A DNA stretch of 64,000 bases, taken from Hippasteria phrygiana (lineage: Eukaryota; Echinodermata; Asteroidea; Valvatida; Goniasteridae). The notes under the pieces are model-generated. The model saw only the letters and a list, made by a program, of their open reading frames with translations, made no database searches and was not told the DNA's origin. The DNA lies in NCBI GenBank assembly GCA_037893225.1, contig JAZGUH010000715.1, positions 372,001 through 436,000 of the forward strand, read 5' to 3'. Position numbers and translations under genes: made by a program. Every line of letters starts with the position of its first letter. Positions within the stretch are counted from its first letter, which is position 1. This document shows, in pieces, positions 11,251 through 22,868 of this stretch.

Positions 11251-12805
11251 CAGCCGCGAACTCAGCCGCGAACTCAAAAAAACAGAACACATGCAGCAGA
11301 AGGAGCTGCAAAAAATCAACAGATTCTGGAAATACTTTTTTGGTACAGCCAACGAAATTATCTAAATCTTCCACTAAACACAGGTTTTTAGGTTATACAT
11401 TTCCAACCAAGATCAAACAGCACACTTTAGTACCAAAAGAAAGCCAGTAGTATGTTCTTTTAGATTATGAAAGAAAATTGGGAAATATTTAGAATATGTG
11501 TGGTACACTTTTTGTTAAAGAGGCATACTCAAGTACGGGTAAATTACAATACGTACTTCATATTTTGTTAAAAATGACGTGAATTTAATTGACGATTTGA
11601 GTACTAATTAGTAAGCCGAATTAGCTCTATCCAAAATTAAGTCTGCCCATGAATATGTTCTTTTAAATTATTAAATAAACAAGGGAAATATTTGGAACCC
11701 GTGCGGTACACTTTCTGTTAAAGAGGACTAGGTATATACGGGTAAATTACAATACGTTCATATTGGGTGGAAAATGATTTGATTTTAATTAAGCATATGA
11801 GTACTAATTAGTTTGCCGAATTAGCTCTATCCAAAATTGAGTGTGGCCAGGGGTATGTTGTTTTAAATTATTAAATAAAAAAGAGAAATATTTGGAATAT
11901 GTGCGGTACACTTTTTGTTAAAGAGACATACTCAAGTACGGGTAAATTGCAATACGTTCATTTTGGGTGGAAATGATATATCTTTAATCGACCATTTACG
12001 TATTAATTAGTTGGCTGAATTAGCTCTATCCAAAATTAAGTCTGCCCAGGTATATGTTCTTTCAGATTATGAAAGAAAATTGGGAAATATTTGGAATATG
12101 TGCGGTACACTTTTTGTTAAAGAGACATACACAAGTACGGTTAAATTACAATACGTTCATTTTGGGTGGAAATGATGTATCTTTAACCGACCATTTGAGT
12201 ATTAATTAGTTGGCTGAATTAGCTCTATCCAAAATTAAGTCTGCCCAGGTATCTGTTCTTTCAGATTATGAAAGAAAATTGGGAAATATTTGGAATATGT
12301 GCGGTACACTTTTTGTTAAAGACATATCCAAGTACGGGTAAAATAGAATACGTTCATATTGGGTGGAAAATGATGTGATTTTAATTGACCATTTGAGTAC
12401 TAATTAGTTTTCCGAATTAGCTCTATCCAAAATTAAGTGTGCCCAGGGGTATGTTGTTTTAAATTATCAAATAAAAAAGTAAAATATTTGGAATATGTGC
12501 GGTACACTTCCTTTTTAGTAAAAGGTACTGTGACAGTCTTAAACCAATCACATGTACTACAAAATTGCTTCATTTGAAACAGTTACCTTATGAAGATTGA
12601 ATAGGTAAATTAATTTCTTCTGGTACTAAAGTGTGCTATAGGATCTCGGTAGGAAATATATAACCTAAAAAACTGTGTTTAGTGGAAGATTTAGATAATT
12701 TCGTTGGCTGTATCAGAAAAGTGTTTCCAGAATCTGTTGATTTTTTGCAGCTCCTTCTGCTGCATGTGTTCTGGTTTTTTGAGTTCGCGGCTGAGTTCGC
12801 GGCTG
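11251..12805. mobile_element. Foldback element enclosing a 200-bp satellite array
   Basis: Arms of about 195 bp: 11251-11447 (CAGCCGCGAACTCAGCCGCG at the outer end) is the reverse complement, with some changes, of about 12615-12805. Between them lie some 5.4 head-to-tail copies of an AT-rich unit, marked by AAGTACGGGTAAAT or variants at 11531, 11732, 11934, 12133 and 12330, so the period is 197-202 bp. Each unit contains GCGGTACACTTT. No coding capacity. No clear target duplication seen. Confidence 0.7.
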
Positions 12806-13163
12806 GGAAATCGGGCCCAATTCGCGGCTAGCTTCCGACTGGTGCACTGGCGATATGTGTCGCGAGGTAGAGAATGGTACCTGGCGACCATCTGATAGGT
12901 TTACAAGGTCACTGGCTGCGGCGCCAGCCTAAAGACTCTTGCAGCGTATTTTGCGCATTATTTAGACGGTGGTATTTACTATTGGAAATACGTCTATGTT
13001 TCGCGGGTCAGATGTCAGGGGTCAGAGGCCAATTTTGTTTTGTAATCACTACTCACTAATTACAACACATTATACGTGTTTTTTTGAATGAACAACTCTT
13101 ATACAAGATAACGAACATTTGCAAACAGCAAAATTTCATGACATTTGAAGGCAATGTGTCTTT
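12806..13163. other. Non-coding spacer
   Basis: Between the satellite element and the TTAA end of the large transposon. No gene or repeat structure that I can support. Confidence 0.5.
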
Positions 13164-13201
13164 TTAAAGGAAACATGCTTCTCAAATTGACTGGATCACA
13201 T

Positions 13202-13207
13202 TTTATT
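13202..13207 (-). terminator. AATAAA polyadenylation signal for the minus-strand THAP transcript
   Basis: AATAAA on the minus strand, about 340 bp after the THAP stop and only 34 bp inside the proposed left end of the transposon. The position fits a transcript that ends just within the element. Confidence 0.4.
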
Positions 13208-13541
13208 TCATAAATAAATTCATTTATATGTATTAAATGTGAATTAAAAGCCAAACTGGTTCAAGTGAAGTTTTAGTGTGATTATTTGCCGCTCAAAAAT
13301 TGACCCCCCTTTTTGAAATTTGTTGACTCAAATTGAGGGCGCTGTTCGTGACGTAGACCGAGGCACCTAAATTCATGGATCGACTCGATAGTCTGGACCC
13401 GGCCTCTATATACACACACTAGGTCTACACGTGCCATTTCGTAAGTTGCAACAACTAACATCGAACTTACCCTGATTTTCTCCCTTTTAGCGAAGGCTCC
13501 TCGGGGAATGGGCCGTTTAACTGCTTTCGCCTATATCTTAC

Positions 13542-13847
13542 TCACATCTGGGAACTTTGTTGGGATGGCATGGACTTGAGCATATTTTTAATGGTCATCC
13601 CAAAGGATTTGAAAATACCAGTATCGAAACACGACGGCCCAAAGTGGTCGCTACATAACGCTGAAAAGCTGCTGGGGCTGGACCACTTTGCTCTTGTCAC
13701 CTTCACTTTCGCCGTCCAAATTCTCCAATATTTCGCATCAGTTGCAAATAAATGAAGGCTTACTCCATCCGTCGTTGTTTTGCTGCACCCAGCAGCCACA
13801 CATCTTGTCCACGGCTGTTTCACGTAAATACACTGTACGTAATAAAG
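13542..13847 (-). CDS. THAP-type zinc finger protein (short, 5' end uncertain)
   Basis: The frame is open from 13847 to a TGA at 13542-13544. It shows a THAP C2CH finger: RCVAAGC (C-x4-C), a central Trp pair (YWRIW), a second basic Trp segment (RAKW), then the LCSDHF motif (C-x2-H) and a following FDTG. THAP domains bind DNA sequence-specifically and occur in host regulators and in transposases such as P elements. No in-frame ATG precedes the domain; the frame begins after a TAA, with only a GTG at 13821-13823, so a first exon joined at the acceptor-like TACGTACAG is likely. A strong donor (GTGAGT) overlaps the stop, so a downstream exon is also possible. It sits divergently beside the transposase and could be the terminus-binding partner of the same element. 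That role is inference. Confidence 0.6.
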   Translation of the reverse strand, partial: LYYVQCIYVKQPWTRCVAAGCSKTTTDGVSLHLFATDAKYWRIWTAKVKVTRAKWSSPSSFSALCSDHFGPSCFDTGIFKSFGMTIKNMLKSMPSQQSSQM

Positions 13848-14444
13848 TTAAACGAACGCGCGCGCGAGTTTCTTCACTCCACTGAGGGATGATGACGTCA
13901 TGCAAACATGGCGCCGCCCATGGCCGTGAAAAACAATACGAGAATCATCACAAATTTTCCCCCCAAAAAACGGTTTCCTCGATTCAAAGTCATACAATAC
14001 ATCATCAGATAATCCTTGCATAAAATATTTCGTGAGATTCTGTATTTGTTTTGTTAAATTGATGATCATTCCGGACAAAAATCATCGTTTTGTGCGCTTG
14101 CATGTGTGCGAATAAATGTTTTGTTCACGACGATTTTTCGCTTAGAAAACAGCCCATCATTATGTTAAATGAGTTTTCCCAAATAAATCTTACATGGCAA
14201 ACGGTACAAAATATCATTATATACATCTGTGGCAATTTTTGTTTCTGGGCCAAATTGAATTAATTTGTTTCCGATTTTTTTTATGCACTGTATGTTTGTG
14301 GTCACACGAGAGCACAGCGTACAATCCAATAGGAAAATCCGCGCGAAATTCAAAACGTGTTAGTGTTCCTTTCTCCATGCAAAGACTAACGTTACTACAT
14401 GTATTCTGGCCTACGTTTACGTGCATTCAGAGGCTAATTTCAGC
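13848..14444. promoter_or_regulatory. Divergent upstream region between THAP ORF and transposase
   Basis: About 600 bp separates the two oppositely directed ORFs. It contains one TGACGTCA palindrome near 13892-13900 and no clear TATA box. It must hold promoters for both genes if the element is autonomous; no finer structure is visible. Confidence 0.35.
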
Positions 14445-17400
14445 ATGAGCTTTAATTTTCATATCGATGCACTTTCCAAATTATGCAGAGTTTGTGGAAA
14501 AAGACTGATAAAACCATCAAGCGAACAACGGACATTACAGTGTTGTGAGTATCGGAAGCAAATATATTCAGTGTTTGACATAAGTACATGGGAGGACAGA
14601 CACGAGGAGCACCCTCCAAGGCTTTGCAAAAATTGTGCTAGGAAAATTAGACATGAGGAAGCTGGGACAAGAACATACGTTGAGTTAAATAAATCCACAG
14701 CTCTTCCAAAGTGGATAAAACATACAAGAGTTGGAATTTGCAGCATTTGCACAGACTTTTCAAAACAGTCCAAAGGAGGACGCCCCTCTAGGCTGAAACG
14801 AAATCTGAGACAACTTGAGAATCCAGAACCACCCCTACCATTTCGCCTGTCAGAAGACAATATATTCACATCTGTCATACGAGCAAGTGATGGACTGAGA
14901 GTTATTTCCCCAACACTTGATATTTTGGGGAAAGAGGGCGAAGACTTTCTATACATTTGTGCCCTTTGTCAGTGCATCATCTCCCCTGCCTCTGTGCAAA
15001 CACCATGTCAGCACTATTTCTGTGCACAGTGCTTGTCAGATTATTTCAAGTACATGAAAAGTGCATCACTGCAATGCCCCATTTGTAAAGTGACAGTACA
15101 TTTTGACGAGATTGCTGACAGCCCAAGACTTCTCAAGGTGCAGATTAACAATTTAACTGTAGTTTGTGTCAAGTGTACAAAAATAGGGAAGCTTGAAAAA
15201 TTCTTCAATCATTCGTGCACATCCACACAAGAATCAAGGAAACGCACAGATGTGACCATTGTTGCCACAACCCTCCCCCCTACAAGAGACCAAGAGATAA
15301 TTGAGGCTGCAAATCTTCTTAGAGAGGAGGCTGTCCGACATACAAAAGGACAGCCAATTCCATATGCTATAGAGCAGGCAACAGACCGATGGACTTGGAT
15401 GAAACTGCAACAGGGGGACAAAGTTGCATCACTGAAAACTGGAGGCAAGGTACTTGTAACACAAACACTTTGCAACAACTGATAGACACAAATATGAACA
15501 ATTTATAATTTCAATTTCATTTCCAACTTTATTTCATAAAATGAACAATTTCTCTACCCCATGAATTTAAAATGATAATTTTCTTAAGATGCATACATGT
15601 ATGTGTTGGGTGCAATCAGTTGATCTGCGCGATTGGTCGATTGCGCTGCACTTTCTCGCAATCTGTTGTCCAGGCAAGCATCGGTCGATCGTGCAAGCAC
15701 AGCAGACTTTGCTCGATTAAAACTCAGTAGTTTTGCGACGTGATCTGCTGATCATGCTCAGTAAAAGTTGTGCGATCGGTCGCTTGTGTACAACAGACTT
15801 TTAATCAGCAGTTGGTTTTTGCACAATATGGTTGCACGATTGACCGATACTTGCATGAATGATAGATCAAGACTTTCCAAAGTGCAATTGCAAGATTGCG
15901 CAGATCTACTGATCCCCAACATACATGTCCTATCAACTTGTTTCAATCAATTTTCTTTTTAAAAGCACTTTATCAAAAACAAAACATATCAATACTTTCA
16001 AAGTTTGTTTACAATAATGTACACGATAAAGTTTAAATTTTATCCTAACTGCATCAGATTTTTGTTCTGTTTTTTTTTCAGCCTGCAATCATCAAACAGG
16101 TATCGAGCAGCGCTGTGTTGTCTGATGAACCTCCACTGAAGCGAAGGTCTGCCCACTCCAACAATGACAGATACGAGCCCCCTTCCCCGATGCCCGTCAA
16201 CAAGTCCTTAGCAATGATGAGGGACTGCCACCTAAGCTGGGACCAACTGCGGAAAGTTCGCAGGTACACATACACCACACATTCAAATCATTTGATTTGT
16301 AATGTGTACTAGAGTGCACAAAGGAACATCATGTACATTCTTGTATATAAACATAACACTTACATATTTTCATACTGTCAGGTATGTTGGTCCTTCAACC
16401 ATTGCGTCGGAACGTTCAATGCGTGAGCAACAGCAAGATCTCCTGAAGGACTACATTGTCGGCGAAACAGTGCCACTACAGTTTTCCAGTGCTAAGGCAG
16501 ATGCTGTGGATGGTTATGAGTTCCGCGAAGCTCCCTTTGTCATGGTCAAAAACCTGCCAGCGATGGTACTCGACTACCTAAACAGGCTGGACCGGTACGG
16601 CATGTTTCTCATAGTGTCCCCACATGCAACAGCACATGAAAAATTGCCATCCTTTATTGTTTACATATTACTGCGTTTGTTTTTAGCTACTGTACAAGTA
16701 TATGTACCTAACTGTAATATCCCTTATGTTACTTAAACTTTTAAAACTCAACTAACAGTGAGTTTAGATTTGTATGCACAACTTGTAGTTCATGCGCAAA
16801 CCTCTGTAGTACATGCAGTTGTAGCACCAACTGCACGGTCCTATTCTATGATTCCAACATGGCACCCACGTGAGAAGTAGCTATTGTGTGTATTCTGTTT
16901 AAAATACCAAGTTTTTGCAGAGCATTAGACATCACACTAACAAGCTAACATTACTTTTTAAAAATGCATATAAATAAACAATCAGTACCTGCATATTACA
17001 AATGAAACAATAATATACTGCAGTAAACTAATTTCAAACTGGAATAACCTGCAATAATTGATGATAGTAAAGGGGGCCCTAATATGTTTCAATCTAAGGA
17101 GAATCTTTCTTTAATCTTTCAGAAAGATTCTTCTGGGATCAAAAGGTCAGGCCCTCCTTACTATCAGTAAATTAATACATTACCATTATTTGGTTTTTTA
17201 CTTGATATAGGTGTGGATCCTTAACTTGGCACAATGGTGTGATTCCTTCTAATGAGATCTGGATCAAGATCGGTGGGGATAAAGGTGGCAGCACGTTCAA
17301 GATGGCGTTTGAGATCGCAAATGTTCCAAGGCCCAACAGCCTCAATAACACTGTTGTGTTTGCTTGCTTTGAGGCGGACGATTCCTACATAAATCTGGAG

Positions 17401-20393
17401 AGAACATTACCGAGAGTAACTGACCAAGTGTCTGACCTTTCCAAGCAGAATTGGCAGTAAGTTTTCAAATTTATGTAAACACAGATACAACTTTGCTTCA
17501 TGCATAAAGTTATTTTGAGGGAAAAAAACAATGTTGTGATTATAGGCATAGACACATTACTCAATGGTGCACAGGGGATTTTGGTTGAATGGGGGGTTGG
17601 TGGGGGGCGCATGTTTACAAAAATTGTTTTTAACATTTTTGTCAAAAAAGGTTGTCCCAGAAAATATGTGTCTCTGCTGATTCATGCGACAAATTCAAAT
17701 CACAAAAATGCAAACCTTGAGGGGTACGAGCCACCCCCCCCCCCCCCCCCCCCCCCCACCGGCGGTGCACCACTGTACATTTACTGACAGTGATTGTGAT
17801 GCAACAGCATTCGCAAACCATTTAAATGTAATCATTTAAATGTATTGACAAGCATGATGCATGGCTTTGTTTGTTTGTTTTGTTTCACAGCGGACACACA
17901 TTTCGTCTTTTCTGCTTTGGAGATTATGCACTCCTGACAAAGCTCTATGGTATCTGTGGATCAAATGGTAATTGGGGACTTATTTTCTTAAAAAAAAGGA
18001 GTATTATTTAAAGATCAATATATCCCCCAGTAAGTTTCCCCTGTGGATTGTTTGACAACAATTATTTTGTTTGGGAATTTTTCATTTATCAAAGTAATAC
18101 ACATGTATACTGTAGTACACATGTACACGTTTTTAGCTGTGTAAACAATGTACATGTTCATACACGTAAATTTATAGAAATTAATGTTTTCAATTTTTGT
18201 CATTTATTTTTAGCCCGTTACTGTTGCATCTACTGCCATGCCAGTAAGAAGCAAATGCAACAGCCTCTGTGCCAGAGGGGACCATGCCAAGCTCGAACAC
18301 TGGAGACAATCAACCAGCAGTATGACAACTTTGTGGATGATGGACAAAAGAGACAGAGGGCTAAGGACATCTCATATAGTGTGGTTAATAGGCCAATGCT
18401 TCCTATTGAGGTGGACCATGTGAGTTCTTTTTCTTGTTACATGTATATTGCATATGACTATTGTACATTTTCAACTAAAGCATGTTTTAACTGCTTTTAG
18501 TTGAAAAAATAATGCATGAAAAATTTGGTAGTACATTTCGTGCACTAAATTGTAGCGAGACAAAAGATACTACTAATATGAGATTTTGGCCCACTGTAAA
18601 TTTTAGTTTTCCAAGACCTAGCAAGGGATAACTCTTGTAATTAAAAAAAAAATGTTTCATGTTCTTTCAGGTAATCATTCCCACCCTTCACATATCTCTA
18701 GGAGTTTTTAAGAAACTCTATGATATGTTCGAGGAAGAATGTCATAACCTTGATGTTGATATAGTGAACGAACGGATTGAGGCAGAGGAAGCAGATTCCA
18801 CCACGACCAATTTTGAATGCCAAGTAGCATCAGAAGCCATAAGGAAGGTTCAGCTTGAGAAAAATGTCGAAGAAAAACTGTCTAAATTGGACCAACTCGA
18901 AGAAGAAATACCCATCAACCAGTTACAGGACCCAGGGTCTAGTGCGGTAAAAACAGTGCAGCAACTTAGAGCAGATATAGCTGAAATGGTAAACCATCAA
19001 ATTGTTTACAACTTCAACAATATGTGCATACTGTACATGCACAACACTTGTACATGGATGTATGTTATTTCATGGGGTTAATTATTAATTTTTAGAACAC
19101 GACTTGCCATCTGCGACCCGGTGCTCAAACTTTACGTGCAATTTTAGACAGCAGATTAGATTTGATCTTCTGATCGCAAACGCCACTGCGTGAAAGGATT
19201 TGAGATTTAGTAGAAATGTTAGTACTAAATTTAATTTGTTTTGTTTGTTTTAATCAACACAGCAACAACAAGCTGCTGGATCTGAACTAACCTTTGGTAC
19301 AGGACCCATTGCAAGCAGTCTGGACAACGTCCTTAAATCCCACCATGTTCATCGTCAAGCTTATCATGGGAAGTCGTTCATTGGCAATCACGTCCACAGA
19401 TGTTGTCAGGTAAAGAGAAACAAATGTACATAATTTAATTGAAATATCAAATTCAATTCAACAACTTACAAAAACCTGTGGTACATTTTATAAGGTGACA
19501 TTCTTAGTGATATTCCTTTTTGTGATATGAAATACATGTTTTAAATTCCTTTCAGCCAAAAGTCATCGAAGATCTCACTGAAAGGCCAAGGAAAGTAATT
19601 GAGGAAAGCATGGATGATCTGCCAATTGCAGCACACAGACGTCTACAGAGAACGGCAGGGAAGATTTGTGTTTCATTCAGAAACATTTTCCTAAAATTTG
19701 CTGATGTCCATCATGCAATCAACCATGCCAATAAACTGGACAAATTCAACATTGAGCGGACAGGTATATTAATTTTACAGCTGTATGCAGTGGCGCACCC
19801 AGGAGGGGGGGGGGGGGGCAGCAACGTCAAAAACTCCATCCCCCCCCCCCCCCCCACACTTTTCTAAATTATTTTCCGGGGCAAAACAATCTGGAGCAAC
19901 ATTTTTTGAAAAATGTCAACATTCTTAAAAAAAACAAATTGGTGAGCCCCCCCCCCCCCCCCCCCAAAGTCAAATCCTGGGTGCGCCACTGGCTGTATGT
20001 AAAAAAGAATTGATGTATCTCACATTTGTACAGACATTCATCTTACAGTTGATATGTGTTTTCCTTTATACATTTGTAGATGTATGCATCCAACAGTTCT
20101 TGCATTCATACCGGGAGTTGTTTCCTTCAGCAAGTATTACACCAAAACTTCACTTACTTGAGGACCATGCCGTACATCAGCTGCGAAGCTTCCGAGTTGG
20201 TCTTGGGCTCCTAAATGAGCAGGGAGGCGAACTTCTCCACACAGAATTTAACCGGGCCAGCACAGCTGTACAAGGAATGCGAAATGACTTGGGTAAACTG
20301 ATGAGCGTGATGCGCCGCCACCTGACGAGCACGTTCCCTGAAGTCCACACAGAAATGCCGGCACATCACTCAATCAGAAAAAATGAGTCATAA
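14445..20393 (+). CDS. RAG1-like transposase (N-RAG-TP type), 10 exons, 971 codons, intact
   Basis: Exons: 14445-15449, 16082-16263, 16382-16594, 17211-17456, 17891-17967, 18214-18419, 18671-18988, 19263-19409, 19556-19763, 20080-20393. All have GT/AG borders and phases that join without stops. Residues 1-105 hold C-x2-C pairs (C14/C17, C61/C64, C99/C102) like the RAG1 N-terminal zinc region, then a basic GGRPSR motif (111-116). A C3HC4 RING finger follows (C172, C175, C188, H190, C193, C196, C211, C214) and a zinc finger (C241, C244, H256, C258). The core shows IKIGGDKGG (D490), FCFGDYALL (D560), YCCIYCHA (C579-x2-C582), H892-x4-H897 and LNEQGGE (E914). C-x2-C, H-x4-H and a final NE in this order match the RAG1 core, so D490/D560/E914 are the probable catalytic triad. 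N-RAG-TP is an established invertebrate transposon family with a RAG1-like N-terminus. The ATG at 14445 is the first good one in frame. Confidence 0.8.
15603..15925. mobile_element. MITE in transposase intron 1
   Basis: Ends are inverted: GTTGGGTGCAATCAGTTGAT..CTGCGC near 15605 against GCGCAGATCTACTGATCCCCAAC ending near 15921. The interior consists of degenerate GATCGnnCGATTGG-like words. It lies wholly inside the first intron of the RAG1-like gene. Confidence 0.55.
17575..17788. mobile_element. G/C-tract MITE in transposase intron 4
   Basis: CAATGGTGCAC near its left end is mirrored by GTGCACCACTG at the right, with G-rich sequence next to the left arm and a pure C run next to the right. 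It resembles the hAT-type MITEs at 19788, 29858 and 31139, which share a CAGTGGCG-like end. The target duplication is imperfect. Confidence 0.5.
19780..19999. mobile_element. hAT-type MITE (204 bp) with 8-bp target duplication in transposase intron 9
   Basis: The element is 19788-19991. CAGTGGCGCACCCAGGA at the left is mirrored by TCCTGGGTGCGCCACTG at the right. GCTGTATG stands at 19780-19787 and 19992-19999, a perfect 8-bp target duplication typical of hAT elements. Poly-G and poly-C runs follow the arms. Insertion is after exon 9 and leaves the splice signals intact. Confidence 0.85.
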
Positions 20394-22868
20394 AATTATA
20401 ATGCAATCCAGTGTGTTTGTTTACATGTAATCTACCGGTAAAGTACATGTACATGTATATGTACTTAAAATTACCGAAAGTTCATTAAATGTGCCAGAAA
20501 CGTTTAAAACAGAAGACTAGATTTTAACAAGGCAGATGTGGCACACTCCTCATGGACACAAACATGCCAAGTGGGTTAAGCCTTGTCCATAGTTGCCCAT
20601 AGGCTATGAAAAGTATACTCTCTCTTTTGAATTATACAATGAATCTACATTCAGCATCTATGTCTTTTTGTTGCTCTTCCTAGTTGTGGTACAAACAATG
20701 ACAGGTATCATACATGTACCCCGAACAAGTGGTATTGTTTAGTACTTACCGGCACTACTATAGTACCACTGTAGTTCCTTCGCTCTTCCCAAGAATAAAC
20801 CCAAATCCATACAGCCATAAAGAATTGATCAAAATATAATGAAATAACCTAAAATCTTCATCTATCTAGCCATGAAACAAAGAAGTCAACAGATTCAAAA
20901 ATTCATCATCTTGACAGTGTTCTAGGGCTACTCGGTCACCGAGTCAGTGCATATGACAACATATCCTCTTAACTGTGACATGTTGATTTAGATTTGAAAG
21001 TGCAGTAAATCAGTGCAATGTTGATTTACTCACTGTGCATAGAGTCAGCATGCATGGATACAAAAAAAAATACAACTATGTGCACTTCAAAGAATGTCAT
21101 CAGCAGTACAATACATTTGAACATGTCAAATTCTTGGATGGATAAAATGAACAGATTTTCAGGTTTGAAAATTCTTGAATTTTTCTCCAAGCTGATGCGT
21201 CACTCTCTACTTGTGTAGAGTATCCAATGGGTTCACGACATAATTTGAATTTCTTTATGACCATATGGAGGGCCAAAGGCTGTCAGGCTGGAGCAGGATG
21301 ATGACTTCTCACTCTGCAAAAAACACAAAGAGGAAGATGAGGAATGGAAGTAGAAAATTTGGAATAATTCTTTAAAAATCTAAAATAAATAAAAGGGATA
21401 ATGTTTATCACAAAGTTAATGAAGTGAATACATAGAGCATGTACATAGAATACATGCAAGTGTCCCAACATGATTGTCAATTTACATGTGTAAAATATTG
21501 GTTTCAGAAAAGAACGGTCAATAATTGACGCGTGTATTATACGTTGTACATTTAAGTGACCGTTTCACATTTAATAATTTAAGTGCAAATTCGTTTTGTG
21601 CGGCTGATGATGTTGAATTTCGTGGTGTATATAACAGTCATTACATATTGTTGAAATGTGCGGCTAAGAATACAGTGCAGACTGGTCAGACAATGTATAG
21701 AGTTGGAGTATTAAACTTGGACTCAACAACTGGCATGAGCCTGCCAGTTGTTGAGTCCAAGTAAATCCAACCAATTCATACATGCAATAAAACATTCCCG
21801 GCCAACACGCCTTTTTGAGTTACACAAAGGTTTTTGTTGTTTCCCTCTTTTGTTTTCATTTTATTATAACACTTCTACAGGATCTTCTGTTCTGATATGA
21901 ATATTGCCTAGGCCTACTTATTTGTCAAATGTAACAATATAATTAAGTTATTCATCAATTTGGCATAATGCAACTCGGAGGCACATGACAGCACACGCGC
22001 GTTTACATGCACAAACACTGTACATTGTACCATGTTTTCTTCCTCCATATGTACACGCATGTATGTGTGCAGTCACGGTTGGTAGTGTACAGGTATACTA
22101 GGTCTACATACATAACCGTCCGTGACCGTGTAATTATACGCACGTTTCCTATGCACAGAAGTTGTCAAAATGCCTTGGCCCAAACTTACTATTTGAACTA
22201 AACTGTAACAGAGAACATCTCTTACCCTTGTGTAAATTGATCTTCCTCCAGAAAACTCCAGAAAAGACGACAGAAACACTTGAAAATGACCGCTATTCTA
22301 ACTCGCTGCAAAGGACAGTCAACAAGTGTCGTGCGGTCCCGTTGTTTTTCAACGATATAAAGGGCACAACCTGGTTAAATCTGTGGGGTTCACCAACCCA
22401 TTGTTGTTTATGCCATATTTATGAATATTCATATCTTTGCAGCAAAGGTCACACATTATCCAATCAATGTGATAGGAAATTGTAACCAAGGCCAACGCTT
22501 CCTGGCGAGTGACCCGCTCGCAACGAACAAGCACACGAAAAGTGCTCATTTGCATATCAAAACAGCCTGTACGGGACTTGACAAAGGAGGGCGCACTTGC
22601 CAGCGCTCGAAACAGCCGTGTGTCGGCATGGCCGAAAAACACTATATTTTGCTTAGATTTTGGTCGAAGAATTTTCGTCGTAAAATGTACACACAATGCA
22701 TACCCGTGATGAATGGTCCCACTCAGGGGGCGGAGTAGCTTGGACAAACATTTTCAAAAATTGTTTTCTCATATTTAATCTGGGAAATAATTGTCTCTGG
22801 ACACAAAATATCAGTCAAGATAATACTTTATTGTTTTAAGCAGAAATAATGCAATATAAATCCTAAAT
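20394..22868. other. 3' flank inside the large transposon
   Basis: About 2.5 kb after the transposase stop. An AATAAA lies at 20794-20799. A 132-codon minus-strand frame at 22349-22747 has no recognisable domain. The main structure is the hairpin at 21715. Confidence 0.45.
21715..21762. other. Perfect 21-bp hairpin
   Basis: The 21 bases at 21715-21735 (ACTTGGACTCAACAACTGGC plus A) are the exact reverse complement of 21742-21762, with a 6-nt loop TGAGCC. It lies in the 3' non-coding part of the large transposon. It could be a precursor of a small RNA, a DNA cruciform or a tiny foldback insertion; the sequence alone does not say. Confidence 0.8.
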
